Assembly (NCBI GenBank): GCA_016794585.1
Contig: JAEUJM010000043.1
Coordinates: forward strand, 1-64,000
Direction: 5' to 3'
Source: Acidimicrobiales bacterium
GTDB lineage: Bacteria > Actinomycetota > Acidimicrobiia > Acidimicrobiales > DATDAH01
Length of the DNA: 64,000 nt
Numbering within the stretch: the first letter of the stretch is position 1; every line of letters begins with the position of its first letter. Made by a program: the position numbers and the translations under genes. Below are positions 49,635 through 57,278 of this stretch, one piece after another. The notes beneath the pieces were generated by a model, which worked only from the letters and a program-made list of their open reading frames with translations, ran no database searches and was not told the origin of the DNA.

Positions 49635-50437
49635 GCGACCTCCCGCCGTCCCCGGAGGCCCTGCTCGGCCTCGCCGTGGAAGCCGGCGAGGCGGCGGCCG
49701 CCCTCCTGCTCGACGGCCTGCACCGCCAGCGCACCCTGGTGGCCACCAAGTCCTCGACCACGGACATGGTCACCGAGATGGACCGGCGCAGCGAGGCCCT
49801 GATCGTCGACCACCTCCTCCGCACCCGTCCCGACGACGGCATCCTGGGGGAGGAGGGCACGGAGCGACCGTCCACGAGCGGGGTCACCTGGGTCATCGAC
49901 CCCCTCGACGGCACCACCAACTACCTCTACGGCTACCCGGGCTTCTCGGTGTCCATCGCCGCGGTGGGCGGCGGGGGCACACTCGCGGCCGCCGTGGTCG
50001 ACCCGATCCACCGGGAGACCTGGACGGCCACCGCCGGCGGTGGGGCCCACTGCAACGGCGACCCGCTGGCCGGTCCCGGCCACCCCCCGCTCGGCGCCAC
50101 GCTGCTGGCCACCGGCTTCTCGTACGACCCGGCCCGCCGGGCGCGCCAGGGACAGGTGCTCGCGGCGGTGCTCCCGCAGGTGCGGGACATCCGCCGCGGC
50201 GGCGGTGCCGCGATCGACCTCTGCTGGGTGGCCGGCGGCCGGGTCGACGCCTTCTACGAACGGGGCCTGGCCCCCTGGGACCTCGCCGCCGGCGCGCTCA
50301 TCGCCGCGGAGGCGGGTGCCCGCGTCGCCGACCTCGACGGCACCCCCGCCGGCGGCGAGGGGGTCCTCGCCGCCCACCCGGAGCGCTTCGCCGAGCTCGC
50401 GTCGTGCCTCCTGGCCGCCGGCGCGCCGCAGGCCTGA
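49631..50437 (+). CDS. Inositol monophosphatase family protein
   Basis: This is a Mg-dependent sugar-phosphate phosphatase of 268 residues from GTG 49631-49633. Metal-site motifs are complete: ILGEEGTE, WVIDPLDGTTNYLYGYPGF and the C-terminal GLAPWDLAAGALIAAEAGA. Actinobacterial members dephosphorylate inositol-1-phosphate, histidinol phosphate or fructose-1,6-bisphosphate; the sequence does not choose. It is coupled to the small membrane protein upstream. Confidence 0.92.
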   Translation: MSDLPPSPEALLGLAVEAGEAAAALLLDGLHRQRTLVATKSSTTDMVTEMDRRSEALIVDHLLRTRPDDGILGEEGTERPSTSGVTWVIDPLDGTTNYLYGYPGFSVSIAAVGGGGTLAAAVVDPIHRETWTATAGGGAHCNGDPLAGPGHPPLGATLLATGFSYDPARRARQGQVLAAVLPQVRDIRRGGGAAIDLCWVAGGRVDAFYERGLAPWDLAAGALIAAEAGARVADLDGTPAGGEGVLAAHPERFAELASCLLAAGAPQA

Positions 50438-50514
50438 CCGGACGAGGACGCCGCCAGGAAGATTTTCCCCCGGGTATGAGCACGATCGGCGCCCGGATGA
50501 GGCACCATTTGAGC

Positions 50515-51195
50515 GTGGGAACCCGCATCCTGACCGTCGAGGACGACGAACGCATCCGTACCGCGGTCAAGCTCGCCCTCGAGGACGAGGGATGGGACGT
50601 CGAGGAAGCCGTGGACGGCGAGGAGGCGCTGGAGGCCTTCACCCGTCACCCCGCCGACGTCGTGCTGATCGACATCATGCTCCCGGGCATCGACGGCTTC
50701 GACGTGTGCCGCTCCATCCGGCGGGTGAGCGACGTGCCCATCGTCATGGTCACGGCCCGGGTCGACACCCACGACGTGGTGGCCGGGCTCGAGGCGGGCG
50801 CCGACGACTACCTCACCAAGCCGTTCGCCCCCAAGGAGCTCTCGGCGCGCATCCGCGCCCTGCTGCGCCGGGCCCGCTCGGCCAACCCCGCGACCACCCA
50901 CCTCCAGTTCGACGACCTCGAGATCATCCCCGACGAGGGCACGGTCACCCGGGCGGGTGAGACGGTCCACCTCACCAAGACCGAGTTCCGCCTGCTCGTG
51001 GAGCTGGCGGCCAGCCCCGGGCGGGTCTTCTCCCGGGAGGTCCTCCTCGAGCGGGTCTGGGGCTACGGCTACTTCGGCGACGGCCGCCTGGTCGACGTCC
51101 ACATCCGCCGGCTCCGCACCAAGATCGAGACGGACCCGGCGAACCCCCGTCACGTCGTCACCGTGCGCGGCCTCGGCTACAAGCTGGCTCCCTGA
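50515..51195 (+). CDS. mtrA: OmpR/MtrA-type response regulator
   Basis: It is 226 residues from GTG 50515-50517. The receiver domain has the acidic pair EDD near residue 10, phospho-acceptor D53 (VLIDIMLPGIDGFDV), the conserved Thr in VMVTAR and K102 (TKPF). The winged-helix DNA-binding domain contains TKTEFRLLVELAASPGRVFSREVLLERVWGY and RLVDVHIRRLRTKIE. Start choice: in-frame ATGs lie at 50476 and 50497, but the receiver fold begins at GTRILTVEDDE, and CACCAT six bases before the GTG fits the leaderless pattern. It is followed eight bases later by its kinase. Confidence 0.9.
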   Translation: MGTRILTVEDDERIRTAVKLALEDEGWDVEEAVDGEEALEAFTRHPADVVLIDIMLPGIDGFDVCRSIRRVSDVPIVMVTARVDTHDVVAGLEAGADDYLTKPFAPKELSARIRALLRRARSANPATTHLQFDDLEIIPDEGTVTRAGETVHLTKTEFRLLVELAASPGRVFSREVLLERVWGYGYFGDGRLVDVHIRRLRTKIETDPANPRHVVTVRGLGYKLAP

Positions 51196-51203
51196 GCACC
51201 TCC

Positions 51204-52634
51204 GTGCGCCTGCGCTTCCACCGTCCGGGTCTGCGGGCCCGCATCACCCTCGCTTTCGGACTGGGGGCGCTGCTGCTGTCGACGGTGCTGGCGGGCAGCA
51301 CGTGGGCCCTCACCCGCTCCCAGCTCCTCGACCAGCGCGAGCGCACCTCCCTGCGCCAGGTGTACCTGAACGCCCGTCTCGTCCGCGACAGCCTCAGCTC
51401 GGTCTCCAGCCGGGACGACTTCGACGCCCTCGACCTGCTCGGCTCGCTCCAGTCCCCCGTCGGCGCGCAGCCCATGCTCGTGTTCCAGGGCGACTTCTAC
51501 TCCCAGTCCCCCGTCGACTTCGGCGAGCAGGCCCTCCCCGAGCCGCTGCGCGAATCCGTCGCGGAGGGTGACGCCGCCACCATGCGCTTCGTCCACAACG
51601 GCGAGCCGGTGCTGGCCGTCGGCATCCCCATCCCCGCGGCCCAGGCCGACTACTTCGAGGTCGTGTCGCTGGCCGAGCTCGACGACACGCTGCGCTCGCT
51701 CGGCATCGTCCTCGTGGGCGCCGCGCTGCTCACCACCCTCGCGGGCGCCGCGCTGGGCTGGGCCGTCGCCGGCCGGGCCCTGCGCCCCCTCACCCAGGTG
51801 GGCCAGGCCGCCCAGGCCATCGCCGGCGGGCGCCTGGACACCCGCCTCGACAGCCCGAACGACCCCGACCTCAACCTGCTCACGGCGTCGTTCAACGACA
51901 TGGCCCAGGCGCTCGAGGACCGCATCGACCGGGACGCCCGCTTCGCGTCGGACGTCAGCCACGAGCTGCGCTCGCCCCTGATGACCCTCTCCGCGTCCAT
52001 CGAGGTGCTGAAGAAGCGCCAGGACGAGATGCCCGAGCGGGCGCAGGCCGCGCTCGACCTCCTCGTGGCCGACGTGGCCCGCTTCGAGCGCCTCGTCAAC
52101 GACCTGCTCGAGATCTCCCGGTTCGACGCCGGCGCCGCGCACCTCGAGCTCGAGGACGTGAACCTTGCCGAGCTCGTCATCCACGCCGTCGGGTCCTCCT
52201 CGGCGGTCGGCGTGCCCGTCCAGTACGACGAGGACCTCGCCGAGCTCGTCATCGCCGCCGACAAGCGCCGCCTCGAGCGGGTGATCGCCAACCTCCTGGA
52301 CAACGCCAGCAAGTACGCCGACGGGGCCACCGCCATCGTGCTGCGCCGGGAGGGCGACCAGGCGCAGATCATCGTGGAAGATGCCGGACCGGGCATCAGC
52401 CCCGATCAGCGGGAGACCATCTTCGACCGGTTCGCCCGAGGCGAGGAGGCCGGACGCCGAGGCGGCGACCGCGGCGTGGGCCTCGGTCTGGCCCTCGTCG
52501 CCGAGCACGTGAACCTGCACGGGGGCCGGGTGTGGGTCGGAGACCGAGCCGACGGCGAGCCCGGATCCGCCTTCGTGGTCGAGCTGCCCATCCGCCAGGC
52601 GGCCGCCGCTCCCCTCGAGGTGGCCGCGCCGTGA
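51204..52634 (+). CDS. mtrB: MtrB-type sensor histidine kinase
   Basis: This 476-residue membrane kinase has two transmembrane helices (about 13-35 and 164-188) enclosing an extracytoplasmic sensor region of 130 residues. It continues with a HAMP domain (RALRPLTQVGQAAQAIAGGRLDTRL), H253 in the dimerisation helix (ASDVSHELRSPLMTLS), the N box ANLLDNASKYADG and the G boxes EDAGPGISPDQRETIF and RGVGLGLALVAEHVNLHGG. The order with an MtrA-like regulator upstream and a GerMN lipoprotein downstream (GTGA overlap) is the mtrA-mtrB-lpqB arrangement of actinobacteria. Confidence 0.92.
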   Translation: MRLRFHRPGLRARITLAFGLGALLLSTVLAGSTWALTRSQLLDQRERTSLRQVYLNARLVRDSLSSVSSRDDFDALDLLGSLQSPVGAQPMLVFQGDFYSQSPVDFGEQALPEPLRESVAEGDAATMRFVHNGEPVLAVGIPIPAAQADYFEVVSLAELDDTLRSLGIVLVGAALLTTLAGAALGWAVAGRALRPLTQVGQAAQAIAGGRLDTRLDSPNDPDLNLLTASFNDMAQALEDRIDRDARFASDVSHELRSPLMTLSASIEVLKKRQDEMPERAQAALDLLVADVARFERLVNDLLEISRFDAGAAHLELEDVNLAELVIHAVGSSSAVGVPVQYDEDLAELVIAADKRRLERVIANLLDNASKYADGATAIVLRREGDQAQIIVEDAGPGISPDQRETIFDRFARGEEAGRRGGDRGVGLGLALVAEHVNLHGGRVWVGDRADGEPGSAFVVELPIRQAAAAPLEVAAP

Positions 52635-53269
52635 CCGGGCGACGCCTCGCAACGGGCGCCGCGGCGCTCGTGTTCGCCGGTCTGGCCGTCGCCGCGTGCG
52701 GCCTGCCCTCGGACGACACCGCCCACAGCATCTCGCCCGACGCGGTGCCCTTCGACCTCTTGGCGCCGTCGTCCACCACCGTGGCCGACGCCCCCGACGG
52801 GGCCGACACCGAGGTGGTCAACCTCTTCTTCCAGAACAACGAGCGTCTCCTCGCCGTGCCCGCGGAGGTGCCCCGAGACCCCGACAGCAGCGCCTTCGAC
52901 CCCCAAGCGGCCGTCAGCGAGTTGCTCGAAGGCACCACCGGCCTCGGGGTCCCGTCAGGGGTGCGCTCCGCCATCCCCAGCGGGACGGACCTGCTCGGGG
53001 CGCAGACCAGCGGGAGCACGGTCACCCTCAACTTCAGCGAGGAGCTCTCCAGCGTGGAGAGCAACGGCCTCGTCTTCGCCATCGCCCAAATCGTGTACAC
53101 CGCGGCGGACATCACCACGGACCGCCCCGACGGCACCTACCAGGTCGTCATCCAGATCGACGGCGAGACCATCACGGTCCCCGACGACGAGGGCGTCGAG
53201 CTCGACCGCCCGGTGCGCCCGAGCGACTACCCGACGCTGCGCCCGGTCACCACCCGCGTCGCGGGCTGA
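52631..53269 (+). CDS. GerMN-domain lipoprotein (short LpqB analogue)
   Basis: It is 212 residues from GTG 52631-52633. The signal peptide ends in a lipobox with the lipidated Cys in LAVAACGLP (about residue 23). Residues 60-180 form one GerMN domain: VVNLFFQNNERLLAVPAEVPRD, AVSELLEGTTGLGVPSGVRSAIPSGTDLLGAQTSGSTVTLNFSEEL-type core, and IAQIVYTAADI. LpqB proteins of mycobacteria are about 580 residues, with a beta-propeller after GerMN; that part is missing here. It may bind the MtrB sensor domain outside the membrane. Confidence 0.88.
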   Translation: MTGRRLATGAAALVFAGLAVAACGLPSDDTAHSISPDAVPFDLLAPSSTTVADAPDGADTEVVNLFFQNNERLLAVPAEVPRDPDSSAFDPQAAVSELLEGTTGLGVPSGVRSAIPSGTDLLGAQTSGSTVTLNFSEELSSVESNGLVFAIAQIVYTAADITTDRPDGTYQVVIQIDGETITVPDDEGVELDRPVRPSDYPTLRPVTTRVAG

Positions 53270-53330
53270 GCCGCCGCCGAGCGACGCTCCCAAGGCGCCG
53301 CACGCGCCTCGACCCCTCCGGGCGAGGCGC

Positions 53331-53336
53331 TAGGTT
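53331..53336 (+). promoter_or_regulatory. Candidate -10 (TAGGTT) of glpK
   Basis: TAGGTT ends eight bases before the glpK ATG, with CTCGAC 17 bases upstream as a weak -35. No Shine-Dalgarno sequence is present. Confidence 0.45.
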
Positions 53337-53344
53337 GCGCGTCC

Positions 53345-54829
53345 ATGTCCGTCGTGATCGCCATCGATGCGGGAACCACCGGCGTGCGCAGCTTCGCCGT
53401 GGACGAGACCGGCCGGCCCCTCGGCTACACGTATCGGGAGTTCACCCAGCACTTCCCGCAGCCCGGCTGGGTCGAGCACGACGCCAACGAGATCTGGGAC
53501 GCCGTGGCCGCGACCCTGGCGGAGCTCGTCGCCGAGCTCGACGTGCCCATCGCGGCCATCGGCATCACCGACCAGCGCGAGACCACCGTCGTCTGGGACC
53601 GTCGGACCGGTGAGCCCCTCCACCGGGCCATCGTCTGGCAGGACCGCCGCACCGCCGACCGCTGCGAGTCCCTCGAGGCCGAGGGCCACCTCCCGCTCGT
53701 CCGCCGGGCCACGGGCCTCGTCCTCGACCCCTACTTCTCGGCCAGCAAGCTCGAGTGGCTCCTGGGGCCAGGCGGGGTCGAGCGCTCCCCGAACCTGGCC
53801 TTCGGCACCGTGGACTCCTGGCTGCTGTGGAAGCTGACCGGCGGGGCCGAGCATGCGACGGAGGCGTCCAACGCCAGCCGGACGCTGTTGTTCGACATCG
53901 GCTCGATGGCGTGGTCGGACGAGCTCTGCGACCTGTTCGGGGTCCCCACCTCGGCCTTGCCGGAGGTACGCCCCACCTCCGGCCGCTTCGGGGTCACCGC
54001 CGCCGACACCCCGGTCGGGGCCGGGATCCCGGTCAGCGGCATCGCCGGCGACCAGCAGGCGGCGCTCTTCGGCCAGGCCTGCTTCACCCCGGGCATGACC
54101 AAGAACACCTACGGGACGGGCTCGTTCGTGCTCATGAACATCGGCGGCGACTGCCCCGAGCCCGTCGACGGGCTGCTCACCACGGTCGCCTGGGCGTTCG
54201 GCGACGACGGTGGGGCCCTCTCCCCCACCTACGCCCTGGAGGGGGCCATCTTCGTCACCGGCGCCGCGGTGCAGTGGCTGCGCGACGGCCTGGAGATCAT
54301 CGCAGACGCGGCCGAGACCGAGCCGCTGGCCCTGTCGTGCGAGGACACCGACGGCGTGTTCCTCGTGCCGGCCTTCACCGGGCTGGGCAGCCCCTGGTGG
54401 GACCCCTACGCACGGGGGGCGATCGTCGGCATCACCAGAGGCACCACTCGGGCCCACCTCGCGCGGGCCGTGGTCGAGTCGATGGCGTACCAGGTGCGCG
54501 ACGTGGTGGACGCCATGTGCGCGGTGTCCGGTCGCGACGTGGCCGAGCTCCGGGTGGATGGCGGCGCCTCGACCATGGACCTGCTGCTCCAGCTCCAGGC
54601 CGACCAGCTCAAGGTCCCCGTCGCCCGGCCGGAGATCCTCGAGACGACCGCCCTCGGCGCGGCCTACCTCGCCGGTCTCGCCGAAGGCGTGTGGTCATCC
54701 ACCGATGAGCTCGCCGAGCACTGGGCCCTCGATCGCTGCGTCCAGCCCACGGGCGATCCCGCAGTGGCCGACGCCGCCCACGCCCAGTGGCTACGAGCCG
54801 TCGAGCGCTCGCGCGACTGGGCTCACTGA
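53345..54829 (+). CDS. glpK: Glycerol kinase
   Basis: Glycerol kinase phosphorylates glycerol to glycerol-3-phosphate with ATP (FGGY family). It is 494 residues, the normal length. Motifs are VIAIDAGTTGVRSFAVDE, GITDQRETTVVWDRRTGEPLHRAIVWQDRRT, DPYFSASKLEWLL, GIAGDQQAALFGQACF, KNTYGTGSFVLMN, and the FGGY signature region LRVDGGASTMDLLLQLQADQL. No glpF or glpD is adjacent. The 3' end overlaps the convergent ACT gene by 39 bases. Confidence 0.95.
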   Translation: MSVVIAIDAGTTGVRSFAVDETGRPLGYTYREFTQHFPQPGWVEHDANEIWDAVAATLAELVAELDVPIAAIGITDQRETTVVWDRRTGEPLHRAIVWQDRRTADRCESLEAEGHLPLVRRATGLVLDPYFSASKLEWLLGPGGVERSPNLAFGTVDSWLLWKLTGGAEHATEASNASRTLLFDIGSMAWSDELCDLFGVPTSALPEVRPTSGRFGVTAADTPVGAGIPVSGIAGDQQAALFGQACFTPGMTKNTYGTGSFVLMNIGGDCPEPVDGLLTTVAWAFGDDGGALSPTYALEGAIFVTGAAVQWLRDGLEIIADAAETEPLALSCEDTDGVFLVPAFTGLGSPWWDPYARGAIVGITRGTTRAHLARAVVESMAYQVRDVVDAMCAVSGRDVAELRVDGGASTMDLLLQLQADQLKVPVARPEILETTALGAAYLAGLAEGVWSSTDELAEHWALDRCVQPTGDPAVADAAHAQWLRAVERSRDWAH

Positions 54830-55447
54830 CTCCCCCAGCTCGGTCCACCGCAGGGCGGCGATCCGGGTGAGCAGCGCCACCCGGTCCCGCTGGCGGGTGC
54901 GGAAGTCACCCCCCTCGCGCCCGAGGACGAGGGCCAACGCGCCGGGGACCACCGTCGAGCGCACGACGTCGGCGACCCCGTGCTCGCCCGCCCCGTTGTC
55001 GAAGGCCAGCAGCCACGGCGCCGGTGGATGCTCGCCGTGGCTCACCCGCACGGTGCCCGCCTCGAGGTCGAGGACCACCGTCCACGCGGCCTCCGTGACC
55101 CGGGTGGCCTCTCGGCACAGCGCCTCGAGCAGCGCCGCCCGATCGGCGGCGCCCACGAGCGCGACGGCCATCTCGAGCGCCTCGACGCGGGGGTCGTGCA
55201 CCACGTCGCTCGTGGGCCGGACCTCCTCGACGTCGACGCCGTCGACCTCGGAGACCTCGTCGATCAGCAGGCCCACGAGGCCGGCGTCGGGGAGGTGCAC
55301 CACGAGCTCGTCGATGGCCCGCCCGGCGCCCTGCTCGATGATCTCGATACCGACCACGTCGCCGCCGGCCGCGCCGATGCGGCTGGCCACGGCGCCGAGC
55401 GCGCCGGGACGATCCGGCATCCAGACCCGCACGATGAACGACTCCAC
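54791..55447 (-). CDS. ACT-domain protein with a possible GAF-like C-terminal half
   Basis: Residues 1-75 are an ACT domain (ESFIVRVWMPDRPGALGAVASRIGAAGGDVVGIEII, followed by the second repeat half DELVVHLPDAG). ACT domains sense amino acids or other small ligands. The remaining part (about 95-205) has a pattern like a small GAF fold (LLEALCREATRVTEAAWTVVLDLEAGTV, then GALALVLGREGGDF and RVALLTRIAALRW), so it may be a two-part sensor. No catalytic domain is attached. TAGCGT six bases before the GTG at 55445-55447 is a candidate leaderless -10. Confidence 0.78.
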   Translation of the reverse strand: MESFIVRVWMPDRPGALGAVASRIGAAGGDVVGIEIIEQGAGRAIDELVVHLPDAGLVGLLIDEVSEVDGVDVEEVRPTSDVVHDPRVEALEMAVALVGAADRAALLEALCREATRVTEAAWTVVLDLEAGTVRVSHGEHPPAPWLLAFDNGAGEHGVADVVRSTVVPGALALVLGREGGDFRTRQRDRVALLTRIAALRWTELGESVSPVARALDGS

Positions 55448-55453
55448 GGGGCC

Positions 55454-55459
55454 ACGCTA
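55454..55459 (-). promoter_or_regulatory. Candidate -10 (TAGCGT) of the ACT-domain gene
   Basis: On the minus strand TAGCGT ends six bases before the GTG start, without a Shine-Dalgarno sequence. Confidence 0.45.
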
Positions 55460-55507
55460 GGGGACGAGCGTGAACGCCATGTTTCCCGCTCGGGTCCGTT
55501 TCGACTC

Positions 55508-55523
55508 TTGACCGGGCGGTCAA
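55508..55523. promoter_or_regulatory. Palindromic operator, probably for the adjacent TetR protein
   Basis: TTGACCGGGCGGTCAA is an inverted repeat with two central bases. It starts at the -35 of the tetR-type promoter. TTGACCG/CGGTCAA half sites are common operators of actinobacterial TetR regulators of lipid or acyl-CoA metabolism. Position and symmetry suggest autorepression. Confidence 0.7.
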
Positions 55524-55536
55524 GTCTGCCTACCGT
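55508..55536 (+). promoter_or_regulatory. Promoter of the TetR-family regulator gene
   Basis: TTGACC (55508-55513), a spacer of exactly 17 and TACCGT (55531-55536) end seven bases before the GTG at 55544. The -35 matches consensus at 5 of 6. The transcript would be leaderless. Confidence 0.7.
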
Positions 55537-55543
55537 CGGCTCG

Positions 55544-56137
55544 GTGACACGGCGGCTGACCCAGCGTGGCAAGGAACGGCGACGTCAGCTGATGGACTAC
55601 GCCGCCGCCCGGTTCTCCGAGAACGGCTACCACCCCACCTCGGTCCAGGAGATCGTGAGCGGCCTCGGCGTGGGCAAGGGCGTCTTCTATTGGTACTTCT
55701 CGTCGAAGGAGGAGCTCTTCCTCGAGATCCTCCGGGAGGCCCAACAGGATCTGCGCCGAGCGCAGATGCACGCCATCGCCGACGAGGTGGACCCCATCCG
55801 CCGCATCGAGGAAGGCATCCGCACCACGCTGGCGTGGTCGAGCGAGAACCACGACCTGATCTCCCTGGTCCAGTTCGCGGCCACCGAGGAGCGCTTCGCC
55901 CCGGCGCTGCGACGCGGCCAGGACATCGCCATCGACGACCTCGTGCGCCACGTGAAGGAGGGCATCGTCGCCGGCCGCATCCGCGACGGCGACCCCACCC
56001 TCATCGCCCACGGCATCCTCGGGGTGACCGGTCACCTCTCGCGGGAGTTCATCCACGAGCGCAACGAGTCGACCGACGAGGTCGCCGACGCCGCCGTGTG
56101 GTTCTGCCTCGAGGGCATCCTCGCCCGCGACGGCTGA
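55544..56137 (+). CDS. TetR/AcrR-family transcriptional regulator
   Basis: It is 197 residues from GTG 55544-55546. The N-terminal helix-turn-helix is typical: RGKERRRQLMDYAAARFSENGYHPTSVQEIVSGLGVGKGVFYWYFSSKEELFLEIL. The C-terminal ligand-binding half has SENHDLISLVQFAATEERFAPAL and GRIRDGDPTLIAHGILGVTGHLSREF. A likely operator lies in its own promoter. It is divergent from the ACT gene (97 bases) and converges on EamA. Ligand and targets are unknown. Confidence 0.92.
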   Translation: MTRRLTQRGKERRRQLMDYAAARFSENGYHPTSVQEIVSGLGVGKGVFYWYFSSKEELFLEILREAQQDLRRAQMHAIADEVDPIRRIEEGIRTTLAWSSENHDLISLVQFAATEERFAPALRRGQDIAIDDLVRHVKEGIVAGRIRDGDPTLIAHGILGVTGHLSREFIHERNESTDEVADAAVWFCLEGILARDG

Positions 56138-56210
56138 AGCGATCACACACGCACGCCCCCTCGATGCGAGAGCGCTTCCTCGGACCTCGCTGAGCGCCGC
56201 TGAGCGGCTC

Positions 56211-57194
56211 TCAGGGATCCTCACGGCGACGAGGAGGCGAGTGGTCGCCGTCGTCGACCGCCACCGCGTCCGCGACCGGCTCGAGGCCCTCGCCGGCGGT
56301 CACCGGTGAGCGCACGATCACCATGGCGAGGGCGAACAGCACCACGGCGATGCCGAGCACCTGCTGAAGGGTGATGGCCTCGTCGAGCACGAGGGCGCTC
56401 GTGGCGACCGCCGCCACCGGGATCACCAGGGTGAGCAGCGACGCCGTGGCCAGCGGGATGTGACCATGCGCCCAGTTCATGAGCCAGTGCCCGAGGCCGC
56501 CGGACACGAGCGCGATGAGGGCGACGATCAGCCAGGTCCCGCCGTCGTCGACGGCCAGGGTCGTGCCCGACAGGAGGGCGACCGGGGTGATGACCACCCA
56601 CGCCACCACGAGGAGGCCGGCCAGGTACTCGAGCGAGGTGAGGGTCTTGCGGGCCTGCTTGGAGGCGACGAAGAACGCCGCCCACGAGCAGGTCGCCAGC
56701 AGGGCCAGGAGGTCGCCGTGGTAGGTGTGGGTGTCTGCGTTGCTCGCCGCCGAGCCGGTGAGCACCGCGACGACGCCGACGAGGGCGAGCGCCGACCAGA
56801 CGAAGAACCAGCCGTCGAGCTTCTCGGCGAACAGCTTGCCGACGACGAGCGCGATGAGGACGGGCTGGAGGGACGAGATGATGTTGGCGTTGGCGATGGT
56901 CGTCGTCTTCAGCGCGGTGAAGAACAGGGCGACGTCCAGGGCGAACAGCACTCCCCCCGGCGCCGACGCGACCACGATGCGCCACGTGATGCGCGTCCCG
57001 CTGATGCGCAGGGCGATGACCGCGGCGAGGGCACCCATCCACATGCGGTGGAACGCGAGCCCGAGGCCGTCCAGGTCACCGGCCTTGCGGGCGAGCACCG
57101 AGAACGAGCCCCACATGACCACGCCCACCAGCGCGGCGACGGCGCCGGCCACGGGTCGGCGCACCACGGGTGCGTCGACGTCGGTGGCGGCCAT
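56211..57194 (-). CDS. EamA/DMT-superfamily transporter
   Basis: This 327-residue membrane protein has ten predicted helices in two EamA repeats, the first starting AGAVAALVGVVMWGSFSVLARKAG and the second around LLALLATCSWAAFFVASKQARKTL. EamA proteins export amino acids or other metabolites, or import vitamins; no substrate is indicated. The tail is short and acidic (AVDDGDHSPPRRRED). TAGCGT seven bases before ATG is a candidate leaderless -10. Confidence 0.88.
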   Translation of the reverse strand: MAATDVDAPVVRRPVAGAVAALVGVVMWGSFSVLARKAGDLDGLGLAFHRMWMGALAAVIALRISGTRITWRIVVASAPGGVLFALDVALFFTALKTTTIANANIISSLQPVLIALVVGKLFAEKLDGWFFVWSALALVGVVAVLTGSAASNADTHTYHGDLLALLATCSWAAFFVASKQARKTLTSLEYLAGLLVVAWVVITPVALLSGTTLAVDDGGTWLIVALIALVSGGLGHWLMNWAHGHIPLATASLLTLVIPVAAVATSALVLDEAITLQQVLGIAVVLFALAMVIVRSPVTAGEGLEPVADAVAVDDGDHSPPRRREDP

Positions 57195-57201
57195 CGCGTC
57201 G

Positions 57202-57207
57202 ACGCTA
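57202..57207 (-). promoter_or_regulatory. Candidate -10 (TAGCGT) of the EamA gene
   Basis: TAGCGT on the minus strand ends seven bases before the ATG, with no Shine-Dalgarno sequence. Confidence 0.45.
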
Positions 57208-57278
57208 GGCGCGCGCCGGCGCGGTGCGGCACGGGAAATCTGCGGGAGACGGCGTGCGCCTCGGCCGCGGCACTCGAA

